A stretch of 64,000 bases of DNA from Streptomyces narbonensis (GTDB lineage Bacteria; Actinomycetota; Actinomycetes; Streptomycetales; Streptomycetaceae): the NCBI RefSeq assembly GCF_014649015.1, contig NZ_BMSF01000014.1, positions 124,001 through 188,000 of the forward strand. The letters are read 5' to 3'. The position numbers and the translations under genes are program-made. The notes below the pieces were generated by a model that saw only the letters and a list, made by a program, of their open reading frames with translations, had not been told where the DNA came from and ran no database searches. Within the stretch, counting starts at the first letter, position 1. Each line of letters opens with the position of its first letter. Below are positions 35,160-42,444 of this stretch, piece after piece.

Positions 35160-36710
35160 TCAGGACCAGGTCCTGCGCACGATGAAGGAAGCCTGCCCGG
35201 CGAAGGTCCGTGTTCCGTCGGAGCCGTCGAGCCAGATACCTCCGTCACGGTGGCGGAGGACGGAGCCGGGATAGTTGTGCGCGTGCAGGGTCACCGACCC
35301 CGCGACCGACCCGGGGCGCGGACAGAAGGTCGCGTCTTCACGGAACAGATCGCTGCCGTCGTCGGCGCTCAGCCGCAGCCGGAGGTAGTAGTGGCGAAGA
35401 TACCGGCCGTCCGCTGCGCGGAAGGTGACGCACCGTGTGTCGGCCAGCCCCGCGATGACCGTGAAGGTGCCCCGGCTCCGGGTCTGCGCGCCGCTGGACG
35501 CGGAGACCCGGCCGAGCGTCGCGTGGTCGCCGGCATAGGTGACGAACAGGCCGGGTTCGTCCACGGACTCCAGCGACCGCGCGCCGAGCGGAACAGTGGC
35601 TGCTGCGGCGGACGGACTCACGGGCGACGGTTCGTCCGACGTCGTGGCGCGTGACGGGCCCGGTGAGGCGGTGCCCGCCGTGGGGGCGGCGATGACGGCG
35701 GGCACTCGAGGCGCCGGTTCGGGCCAGGTCGCGTAGACGGCGGTTCCGGCGATGAGCACCGCGCCGGTGGCGAGGCTCACCAGCGGGTGAGCGGTGACCC
35801 CCGCGAGCTTGCCGCTCAGCGCGACGGGCAGGCCACCTCCCCCCGCCGCGGTGCCGACAGCGACGTGTGCCGCGACCGGCCCGGCGGCGATCGCGGCGGT
35901 ACCCGACAGCAGGCCCTTGGCGGCGAGCGCGGAGATCAGTCCGGCCGGGACGGCCAGCGTCGCGAGGCCGAGGGGGAGCAGTTCGACCGGAACCCGTTCG
36001 GTCGTCGGCGCCGTGCAGACCGGGCAGTCACGGGTGTGCCGCGCCATGCGCTTGCGCCACACCGATGCGTGCAGGCCGTCCCAGCCGACGACGGCCTCGT
36101 CCAACTGCGGACAGCGCGGGTCGGCCTCCAGCGCGGCGACGATCGTCCTGCACAGTTCCAGCTGCTCGCGCATGCGTTGCAGGCGTACTCCGACGTGGGC
36201 GACCGTGAGCCCCGTCGCGGCGGCGATGTCGTCACGGCTCAGCGAACCGGCGCATTCCTGCCACCAGAGCGACAGCAGCACCCGATGATCCGGATCGAGC
36301 CACCGGCTGGCTTCGACGACGCGACGGCGCTCGTCCGAGACATGCAGCCGCAGGATCGCCGTGTCCACGGGCTCCGCGCCGGCGTCCGGTATCCGGTGCG
36401 CCTCGTCGATGACCGCGGTCCGTTCGGCGAAGGCGTGCTTCCGGTGCAGGTGGGTGTTGATCTGGCGGAGCGTGATCGACACGAGCCAGGACCGGAAGCT
36501 CTCCGGGGCGCGTACGGCGGGCAGGTCGCGCACCACACGCAGCAGGGTCTCCTGGACGACGTCGTCGACGTCGGCATGGCCGCTCAGCGCTCGCCCGACG
36601 ATGTTGTAGACGAGCGGCAGGTACGCGGCGATCAGCTCCTCGCGCGCCCGGTCGTCACCGGCCTGCGCCGCGACGACCAGTCCCGCGTGGTCCACATCAA
36701 TGAGCTCCAT
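35160..36710 (-). CDS. ECF-type sigma factor fused to membrane segments and an extracellular AbfB/CBM42-like domain
   Basis: 516 residues. Residues 10-85 are sigma region 2 (YLPLVYNIVGRALSG, DVDDVVQETLLRVVRDL, SWLVSITLRQI); 125-185 are region 4 (RDDIAAATGLTVAHVGVRLQ). Then H225-x3-C229-x2-C232 (RHTRDCPVC), the zinc-finger anti-sigma-like motif; hydrophobic segments around 243-268, 270-290 and 306-327; a Ser/Pro/Thr linker (330-375); and residues 377-514, a beta-trefoil resembling the AbfB arabinose-binding domain (SVDEPGLFVTYAGDHATLGR, RYLRHYYLRLRLSADDGSDL, YPGSVLRHRDGGIWLD). Start ATG 36710 has GGAGAAGG upstream. The topology suggests outside sensing of arabinosyl polymer and inside control of transcription, including the adjacent xylanase-arabinofuranosidase gene; this is inference. 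Confidence 0.88.
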   Translation of the reverse strand: MELIDVDHAGLVVAAQAGDDRAREELIAAYLPLVYNIVGRALSGHADVDDVVQETLLRVVRDLPAVRAPESFRSWLVSITLRQINTHLHRKHAFAERTAVIDEAHRIPDAGAEPVDTAILRLHVSDERRRVVEASRWLDPDHRVLLSLWWQECAGSLSRDDIAAATGLTVAHVGVRLQRMREQLELCRTIVAALEADPRCPQLDEAVVGWDGLHASVWRKRMARHTRDCPVCTAPTTERVPVELLPLGLATLAVPAGLISALAAKGLLSGTAAIAAGPVAAHVAVGTAAGGGGLPVALSGKLAGVTAHPLVSLATGAVLIAGTAVYATWPEPAPRVPAVIAAPTAGTASPGPSRATTSDEPSPVSPSAAAATVPLGARSLESVDEPGLFVTYAGDHATLGRVSASSGAQTRSRGTFTVIAGLADTRCVTFRAADGRYLRHYYLRLRLSADDGSDLFREDATFCPRPGSVAGSVTLHAHNYPGSVLRHRDGGIWLDGSDGTRTFAGQASFIVRRTWS

Positions 36711-36751
36711 TCCCACCTTCTCCAGGGGAGCGATCCGCCCAGTACGGCGGC

Positions 36752-36775
36752 ATACCTTAGCGTCGGCAAAGGTAT
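36752..36775. promoter_or_regulatory. Inverted repeat upstream of the sigma-CBM gene
   Basis: ATACCTT (36752-36758) and AAGGTAT (36769-36775) form a dyad with a 10-base centre, 42-65 bases upstream of the sigma ATG, where a promoter is expected. Could be an operator or part of an ECF promoter pair; the 218-base gap shows nothing else. Confidence 0.4.
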
Positions 36776-36928
36776 ACGCCCAACGCCTGTGCCTTGGGTG
36801 GACGGGCCGGCCCGCGTCGACGTGGAGGGCCGGGTACCGCCTGTGCGTTCGGGCGGCAGGCGATCCGTGGGAGTGTCGTGTCACGTGACGGCGGGGGGAT
36901 CTCGTGCGCGCCTCGGGCCAGGTCGGGT

Positions 36929-37561
36929 TCAGGGGGGTGTGAGGGTGTCGAGCCGGGCGGCGAGGTCGGGGTGGGCGGCGGCCAGGTGGGGGCGGGTGGC
37001 GGCCAGGGGGGCGATGAGGTCGGTGGGGTCGTCGTGGGCGAGGGCCGCGTGGAGCCTGTTGAGCGGGCGGCGGGCGGCGGCGGGGAGGTCGGTGAGGCCG
37101 GTGATCTGTCCGGCGAGGCGACGCAGGTCGGCGGCGTGGGTGCGTGCCCAGGTGGCGGTGGTGCGTTCGGCGGCCCGGGCCTGGCGGGTGGCCGTGACGC
37201 GTTGCTCGCCCGTGGCCCCGGCGGGCCCGGGGCGGCCGCGCAGGTAGCGGCGTTCGGCTGCCTGGCGACTGGCGACGCCGAGGGGATGGGCAAGGTCCGC
37301 CCAGCTGGCCCCCGCGTCGCGGGCCGTTTCGATCAGGCCGGATTCCCATCCGGCGAGCTGCTCGCGCACCTGCCGCAGCAGCATCAGGGAGGCCAGCGCC
37401 TGCTCCGGGCCCGGACCGGGGCCTTCGGTCGGGTCCGGAGAATCTCGCTGGGCGTCGCGCAGGGCGTCGTCTATGACGTTGAGAGCCGCCGCGGCGGCGA
37501 GGAACGACGCCGGGCTGTGGGCGTTCGTGCTGGTCATGGGCGGTTGGCCGGCTGCGGTCAC
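36929..37561 (-). CDS. rheA: RheA-type HSP18 transcriptional regulator
   Basis: 210 residues, Ala/Arg-rich, helical, with the conserved-looking segments LRQVREQLAGWESGLIETAR and ASWADLAHPLGVASRQAAER, the latter a plausible HTH. It is divergent from hsp18 exactly as rheA is in Streptomyces albus, where RheA is an autoregulated, temperature-sensing repressor of hsp18 (established knowledge). GTG 37561 is chosen because GGGGAGG precedes it closely; ATG 37537 is a weaker alternative. The symbol rests on position and operators more than on remembered sequence. Confidence 0.78.
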   Translation of the reverse strand: MTAAGQPPMTSTNAHSPASFLAAAAALNVIDDALRDAQRDSPDPTEGPGPGPEQALASLMLLRQVREQLAGWESGLIETARDAGASWADLAHPLGVASRQAAERRYLRGRPGPAGATGEQRVTATRQARAAERTTATWARTHAADLRRLAGQITGLTDLPAAARRPLNRLHAALAHDDPTDLIAPLAATRPHLAAAHPDLAARLDTLTPP

Positions 37562-37578
37562 GGGCGCCTCCCCGGGGT

Positions 37579-37623
37579 TGTCATCGTGTCGATGACATCG
37601 TGGTTGTCATCCATTGGATGACA
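37579..37623. promoter_or_regulatory. Two RheA operators between rheA and hsp18
   Basis: TGTCATC-N5-GATGACA occurs at 37579-37597 and again at 37605-37623, centres 26 bases apart. Both match the RheA recognition dyad described in Streptomyces albus. Confidence 0.9.
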
Positions 37624-37689
37624 TGTTACAACGGTGTCAGTGCAGCGCATTGGCAGCAACTGCCTGAACCTGCTGGAGGTGTTCTCACG

Positions 37690-38124
37690 ATGTTGATGCG
37701 CACTGACCCCTTCCGCGAGCTGGACCGGCTGACGCAGCAGCTGATGGGCCCGGGCACCTGGTCCCGCCCGTCGGCGATGCCGATGGACGCCTACCGCGAG
37801 GGCGACGAGTACGTGGTGGCATTCGACCTTCCCGGCGTCAGCGCCGACGCGATCGATATCGATGTCGAGCGGAACATGCTCACCGTCAAGGCCGAGCGCC
37901 GGCCGGTGGCGAGGGCCGCCGATGCCGGGCAGATGGAGCTGTCCGAGCGGCCGCTAGGCGTCTTCTCCCGCCAGATCGCGCTCTCCGACACCCTCGACAC
38001 CGAGCACATCCAGGCCGACTACGACGCGGGCGTCCTGACCCTGCGCATCCCGATCGCCGAGCGCGCAAAGCCCCGCAAGATCTCCATCGGCGTGGGCTCC
38101 GGCCGCAAGGGGATCTCCGGCTGA
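37690..38124 (+). CDS. hsp18: Small heat-shock protein HSP18 (Hsp20/alpha-crystallin family)
   Basis: 144 residues starting MLMRTDPFRELDRLTQQLMG, which agrees with Streptomyces HSP18 as remembered. The alpha-crystallin domain runs from PMDAYREGDEYVVAFDLPGV to GVLTLRIPIAERAKPRKISI, including the conserved GVL and the C-terminal I-x-I-like anchor. ATP-independent holdase against heat-denatured proteins. GGAGG at 37675-37679 serves ATG 37690. Regulated by the two RheA operators just upstream. Confidence 0.95.
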   Translation: MLMRTDPFRELDRLTQQLMGPGTWSRPSAMPMDAYREGDEYVVAFDLPGVSADAIDIDVERNMLTVKAERRPVARAADAGQMELSERPLGVFSRQIALSDTLDTEHIQADYDAGVLTLRIPIAERAKPRKISIGVGSGRKGISG

Positions 38125-38224
38125 CACCGGCCGGACGTGTGCGGAGGACGGGTACCCGATCTCCCCCCTCACCCCGCCCTCCGCACCCTGCGGGCAGCCC
38201 GAAGAGGAGGAGGTGGCAGGCGAG

Positions 38225-38620
38225 ATGACACTGCGCCGCGAAGCGTTTCTCGAGCACGTGAAGGAACGCGGCGAATACCGCACCGCGGAGGAAACCGAGC
38301 GCGCGGCCCGCGTGGTGCTCGCCCTGCTCGGCGCGCATCTGATAGGCGACGTCCGCGCCCATCTCGCGGCCCGCCTGCCGGAGGGCTTCGCCCTGATCCT
38401 GCTCAACCCGCTGCAGAGCGCCGAGCCACTACCCCCGCAGCGGTTCGTCCGGGCGGCCGCCGCCTGGATCGAGGGCGCCACGGAGCAGACCGCTGCCTGG
38501 GATGTCAGCGCCGTGCTGTCCACCGTCGCCGACGCGGCCGACGATGACCTGCTGGGGCAGATCCTGCTCCAGCTCCCCGCGGGCTACGACCTCCTCTTCG
38601 GCCGCCCCCAGCCCACCTGA
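38225..38620 (+). CDS. DUF2267 domain protein
   Basis: 131 residues of the DUF2267 family: FLEHVKERGEYRTAEETERA, then ARVVLALLGAHLIGDVRAHL, LPEGFALILLN and a C-terminal LGQILLQLPAGYDLLFGRP. The fold is all-helical and unknown in function. ATG 38225 is preferred; GTG 38213 abuts the GGAGG. It follows hsp18 by 100 bases and is followed by a paralogue, forming a likely stress-response unit. Confidence 0.85.
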   Translation: MTLRREAFLEHVKERGEYRTAEETERAARVVLALLGAHLIGDVRAHLAARLPEGFALILLNPLQSAEPLPPQRFVRAAAAWIEGATEQTAAWDVSAVLSTVADAADDDLLGQILLQLPAGYDLLFGRPQPT

Positions 38621-38686
38621 CCATCGGTGATGCCGCACCCCCGGCACCACCCGCCCATCCTCGCTCCACGAAAGGCATGCACCGCA

Positions 38687-39130
38687 GTGATCTCCCACGC
38701 GCGCGTACCGCTCGAGCACCAGCAGCCGTACGGGACGGCGTATGAGCAGATGCTGGAGAAAGTCCGCTACGAAGGCGCCTACCCCACCCACGAGCGTGCC
38801 GACCAGGCCGTCCGCCTGGTCCTCGCAGGCCTGGGGCGCCAGCTGACCGGCGACGAACGCGTCGATCTCGCCGCCTGTCTGCCCTTGGAGGCCGCCCGCG
38901 TCCTCACCTCGCAGATCCCCGACACCCAGCCCCTGACCGGCTGGGCCTTCGTCAAGGACCTCGCCGCCCGCACCGGCACCTCCCTGGCTACCACCCGCTG
39001 GGACACGGGATCCGTCTTCTCCGCCGTCGCCGCCCACGCCGGCCCCGACCTCATCACCCGAATCCTGGACCAACTCCCCACCGGTTACGCCCTGTTGTTC
39101 GGTCGCGCCGAACTCACCTCGGCCGCCTGA
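38687..39130 (+). CDS. DUF2267 domain protein, second copy
   Basis: 147 residues, paralogue of the preceding gene: YEQMLEKVRYEGAYPTHERA, VRLVLAGLGRQLTGDERVDL, LPLEAARVL and LITRILDQLPTGYALLFGRA align block for block. The GTG at 38687 with AAAGG upstream is the likely start; the frame is open to 38627. Probably arose by tandem duplication and is co-expressed with hsp18. Confidence 0.82.
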   Translation: MISHARVPLEHQQPYGTAYEQMLEKVRYEGAYPTHERADQAVRLVLAGLGRQLTGDERVDLAACLPLEAARVLTSQIPDTQPLTGWAFVKDLAARTGTSLATTRWDTGSVFSAVAAHAGPDLITRILDQLPTGYALLFGRAELTSAA

Positions 39131-39346
39131 ACGGAGAGGTGTGTACGCGGGGCGGGCGCGACGAACGGCGACGAGCGGCGGGGTCGCGCTCAGCGACGTG
39201 TGGGGCGACCGCGTCGACGCCGGGACGGGCGTACCGCTCCAGGGAGCGGACGGAGGCGCGACGAGAGCGGTCGGCGGGTGACCACCGTGGCCGCTTCGGC
39301 GGAGAGGTCGCGGGCCGTGGCGGGCCCGGCCGTCCGCCGAGCCCGC

Positions 39347-39375
39347 GGCTCCGGCTCCGGTGCGGAGCCGGAGCC
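39347..39375. terminator. Hairpin between convergent DUF2267 and GH62 genes
   Basis: GGCTCCGGCTCCG / CGGAGCCGGAGCC, perfect 13-bp stem with a GTG loop, followed by further GGAGCC repeats to 39389. The rest of the 268-base gap shows no gene. Confidence 0.75.
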
Positions 39376-39398
39376 GGAGCCGGAGCCGTGTCACATCG

Positions 39399-40874
39399 TC
39401 AGCGCTGCAGCGTCAGCAGTCCCGGCCGGTAGGCCCACTGGCCGTAGTCACCACCGGAGTTGGGATCACGGCCCTGGTAGAGGAACCGCAGGTTGCAGGG
39501 GTCGATCGTGAAGGTCTGGTCGGCGCCGGCGCGGATCAGCTCGCCGTGGCTGATGTCGTTGGTCCAGGTGGCTCCGCTGTTGGCCTTGCCGGCGAAGGGG
39601 TTGTTCTCGGTCGCGGCCTGCGGCGTCCACGAGCCGTTGAGGCTGGTGGCCGTGAACGAGCGGAAGTAGCGCCGCTCGCTCGCGCCCCGCGCCTCGACGA
39701 TCATGAGGTACTGGTTCTGGCCCTTGACCTTGTAGACCTGGGGCGCCTCGAAGAGGTTCTTCTCCGTGTCGCTCATGATCGTCGTGTACGACGAGCCGAA
39801 GCTGCCCGGGAAGTTCCCGATCGGCATGCTCGCCCGGTAGATCTTGCCGTTGTCACCGGCGAAGAACAGGTACATGTTCGTCCCGTCGCCGATGAGCGTC
39901 TGGTCGATGGGGCCCGTTCCCGAGCCGGCGATGCTTCCGGAGAAGAGCTCCTGCTCCGCCGACCATCCGTTCGGGTTGGTGGGGTCGGTCGACGTCCGGT
40001 AGGAGAACGCGGTCCTGCCCCACTGGTAGGCGAGCACCCAGATGTTCTTCGGCGCGAAATAGAAGAGCGTGGGCGCGACGACGCCGTTCGACATGGTGTT
40101 CTGGCCGGTGGAGGCCATCTGCGACCAGTCGGTGAACGGGGTGAAGTTCATCGAGCCCCAGCCCACTCCCGTCCCCGTGGTGCCGTGGGTCGTCGCGTAG
40201 ACGAGGTGCTTGCCGTTGTGGGGAGCGACGGTGAAGTCCTTGAGCGAGGCCCATCCGGCCTTGGGCTGCGCCAGCGCGCCCGTCGACGACCAGCGGTACG
40301 TCGAGGGAAGCGCACAGGTGCCGGGGGTGCCGCCGGCGACCTTGACGAGCTGCCACTGCTGGTTGGCGCCGCCCCAGTCGTCGTACTGGACGACGTTCGC
40401 GTTGTCGGCGGTGGAGGCGCCCTGGACCTCGAGGGCCTTGCCGCTGTGGCGGGCGACGAGCCTGATGTGGCCGTCCGCGCTGTCGGCGAGCCGCCACTGC
40501 TGGTTGGTGCCGTTCGCATCGGTCCACTGGACGATCGCGGCGCCGTTGGCCGCGGAGCTGCTCTGGACGTCCAGGACCTTGCCGGAGTGGCGGGACTTGA
40601 CGCGGTAGTAGCCGTCGCCGGAGGCGACGAATTGCCACTGCTGCTGGTTCTGGTCGTTCCTGGTCCACTGGGTGATGCGGGCGCCGTCGCCGGTGGCCAG
40701 GTTGTAGACGTCCAGTGCCTTGCCGCTGTTGCGGTTGACCAGCACGTACCAGGCGTTGGTGTCGACGGTCGCCGCGGCGGCGGGCGGGGCGGTGACGAGA
40801 GTGGCACCGAGCAGCAGGGACGCCAGGACCGCGAGGACGAGGCCCAGGATCAGGGGTGGATGACGACGTGTCAT
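39399..40874 (-). CDS. Secreted GH62 alpha-L-arabinofuranosidase with N-terminal ricin-type domain
   Basis: 491 residues: signal peptide (LGLVLAVLASLLLGATLV), a ricin/CBM13-like trefoil (about 36-175; NRNSGKALDVYNLATGDGAR and QQW-type repeats), then GH62 (ALPSTYRWSSTGALAQPKAG to AYRPGLLTLQR). GH62 enzymes release arabinofuranose from arabinoxylan. ATG 40874 overlaps the cupin stop by four bases, so this is the last gene of the nine-gene minus-strand operon. Shares a 336-bp nearly identical block with the GH10-GH62 gene. Confidence 0.94.
   Translation of the reverse strand: MTRRHPPLILGLVLAVLASLLLGATLVTAPPAAAATVDTNAWYVLVNRNSGKALDVYNLATGDGARITQWTRNDQNQQQWQFVASGDGYYRVKSRHSGKVLDVQSSSAANGAAIVQWTDANGTNQQWRLADSADGHIRLVARHSGKALEVQGASTADNANVVQYDDWGGANQQWQLVKVAGGTPGTCALPSTYRWSSTGALAQPKAGWASLKDFTVAPHNGKHLVYATTHGTTGTGVGWGSMNFTPFTDWSQMASTGQNTMSNGVVAPTLFYFAPKNIWVLAYQWGRTAFSYRTSTDPTNPNGWSAEQELFSGSIAGSGTGPIDQTLIGDGTNMYLFFAGDNGKIYRASMPIGNFPGSFGSSYTTIMSDTEKNLFEAPQVYKVKGQNQYLMIVEARGASERRYFRSFTATSLNGSWTPQAATENNPFAGKANSGATWTNDISHGELIRAGADQTFTIDPCNLRFLYQGRDPNSGGDYGQWAYRPGLLTLQR
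39544..39879. repeat. 336-bp block nearly identical to 32662-32997
   Basis: Partner of the block at 32662-32997; see there. It encodes the central GH62 region from NMYLFFAGDNGKIYRAS to the TNDISHG region. Confidence 0.9.
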
Positions 40875-41587
40875 CGGAGTCGCTCCTTCAGGGGAGGGCG
40901 GTGGGGGTCTGTGGGGGCGGTGTAGGGGTGGAGACGGCCGCACATGCCGAAGAGCGGAGCCTTCGGGCGGTCCAGCCGCGACACCGCGCCCTGGTCGAGG
41001 TGGGAGAGGTCTCCGGCCTTCAGCCGCTCCAGCTGACGGCCGGTTTCGTGGGCCGCCGCCAGCGCGCCGTCGCGCCAGCGGACGTCCCACGCGTCCAGGA
41101 GTGCGCTTTTCAGCCGGTGAGCCGCGGCGTGGAACTCCCGCAGCCCTCCGTCGCGGCGCAGGGCCAGGAAGCCTTCGAGCGCCAGGTCACGGCGGCGGCG
41201 CGCCGCCGCGGCGTGGTCGCCGCTGAGGACGGCCGCCCTCCGGTAGGCGTCGAGATCGGCCAGCACGGGGGCGGGGAAGGTGAAGACGGCGTCGCCGGCC
41301 TCGGGCAGGCCGCTGTTCTGCATGAGGACCACGAGACGCAGGTCTCCGGCGTTGACGAGACGGTGGATCGTTCCCGGCGTGAACCCGACGACGTCGCCGG
41401 GGCGCAGCGGCGTGTCGTCGAAACCGGAGGTGGTGAGGGTCTGGACGCTGCCCGCCCCGCCGATCACGACGTACGCCTCGGAGCAGACGAGGTGCATGTG
41501 GGGGGTGCCGCCGCACAGCCCGTCGGCGCCCTCCGACTCGTACACGGTCAGATCGGAGAGTCCCACGCCGCCGGGGAGCGGTGTCAC
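40871..41587 (-). CDS. Cupin-domain protein
   Basis: 238 residues. The first 110 residues form a cupin: GGTPHMHLVCSEAYVVIGG (motif 1 with HMH and E) and PGDVVGFTPGTIHRLVNAGD (motif 2 with His). The remainder is helical and Arg/Ala-rich (RAAVLSGDHAAAARRRRDLA). It may bind a sugar or sugar acid. GTG 41587 overlaps the preceding stop and its own stop overlaps the GH62 ATG. The PmoA/Gfo-Idh/cupin trio inside a xylanase operon suggests metabolism of an imported xylan-derived sugar. Confidence 0.84.
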   Translation of the reverse strand: MTPLPGGVGLSDLTVYESEGADGLCGGTPHMHLVCSEAYVVIGGAGSVQTLTTSGFDDTPLRPGDVVGFTPGTIHRLVNAGDLRLVVLMQNSGLPEAGDAVFTFPAPVLADLDAYRRAAVLSGDHAAAARRRRDLALEGFLALRRDGGLREFHAAAHRLKSALLDAWDVRWRDGALAAAHETGRQLERLKAGDLSHLDQGAVSRLDRPKAPLFGMCGRLHPYTAPTDPHRPPLKERLR

Positions 41588-42444
41588 CACGGGTGCTCCT
41601 CGACGTACCGGGTCAGGCGCGCGAGGTCCCACGCGCCGTCGGCCACGACGATCCGGTAGCGGCGCGCCAAGGTGTCGCCCGGGGCGAGGGGTACCTCCTT
41701 GTCGAACGCCAGGGACGGATTGACGGCGGGGATGGGCTCGCTGCGGACGAACCACTGGCAGGGGTTGTCCGGGTCGTCCAGGAACAGCAGGGTGGAGGAG
41801 CGGTCGACCTCGTCGTGCGCGCCGACGAAGGCCAGCCAGTCACCCTGCTCGCCCATGCCGGGGCCGATCACGTCGCCGCCGGTGAACGCGCGCGGACCAC
41901 GCCAGAACAGGCCGGAGTATCCGGCGAGTTCCCTGCCCTGGGTGCCGGGGCTGCCGAACACGAGCTCGGCGTCGTGGACGTTGGTGAGCGCCGTGGTGAC
42001 CTCCAGGGCCCAGGAGCCGTCCTCGACGTCGCACACCGTCAGGGTGCGGCGTTCGCCGATCCAGTGCTCCCCCGCCGCCGTGTGCCAGGCCAGGTCCTCG
42101 CTGATCACGGCGCGGCCCTGGCCCGTCTCGGCGGACAGGGTGAGGCTGCGCATCGTGCCGAGGTTGGGCAGGTCGACGTAGCCCTGGCCGCGCAGGTAGG
42201 TGCCGCCGCCCCAGAAGTTCTGGCCCGACACCCATGACGCCGTGAACTGGACGCCCTTGTGCCAGCGGTGGTCGTGCGGCCGGTATCCGGTGACCACGTC
42301 TCCGGCGAGCGTGCGTACCGGATGCAGATAGGGTTTCGGCGCCTCGAAGGGGTCCATGACCGGTCGGTGCACGTACCGGAAGAGCTCGGTGCCCCGCGCC
42401 CGTACGGTCAACGCGTCCTCGTCCCGCTGGAGTTCGAGCGTCAT
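41584..42444 (-). CDS. PmoA-like (DUF6807) family protein
   Basis: 286 residues of the family annotated as PmoA-related. Features: FRYVHRPVMDPFEAPKPYLH near the N-terminus, PHDHRWHKGVQFTASWVSGQ (HDHRWH block), and MGEQGDWLAFVGAHDEVDRS. Despite the name, it is not methane monooxygenase; in actinobacteria it sits next to Gfo/Idh/MocA genes in sugar-catabolism clusters, as here. Biochemical role unknown. ATG 42444 has GGAGG upstream and overlaps the previous stop. Confidence 0.85.
   Translation of the reverse strand: MTLELQRDEDALTVRARGTELFRYVHRPVMDPFEAPKPYLHPVRTLAGDVVTGYRPHDHRWHKGVQFTASWVSGQNFWGGGTYLRGQGYVDLPNLGTMRSLTLSAETGQGRAVISEDLAWHTAAGEHWIGERRTLTVCDVEDGSWALEVTTALTNVHDAELVFGSPGTQGRELAGYSGLFWRGPRAFTGGDVIGPGMGEQGDWLAFVGAHDEVDRSSTLLFLDDPDNPCQWFVRSEPIPAVNPSLAFDKEVPLAPGDTLARRYRIVVADGAWDLARLTRYVEEHPW

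Noticed and set aside
35160..37349. Sigma-CBM protein starting far upstream at 37349
   Set aside because: The extra 213 codons are antisense-type Arg/Pro/His-rich sequence opposite the rheA gene region; ATG 36710 has a good ribosome site and begins the sigma domain.
37600..37689. Longer N-terminus for HSP18 starting in the RheA operator
   Set aside because: It would translate the operator; the known HSP18 start MLMRTDPFREL fits ATG 37690 with GGAGG upstream.
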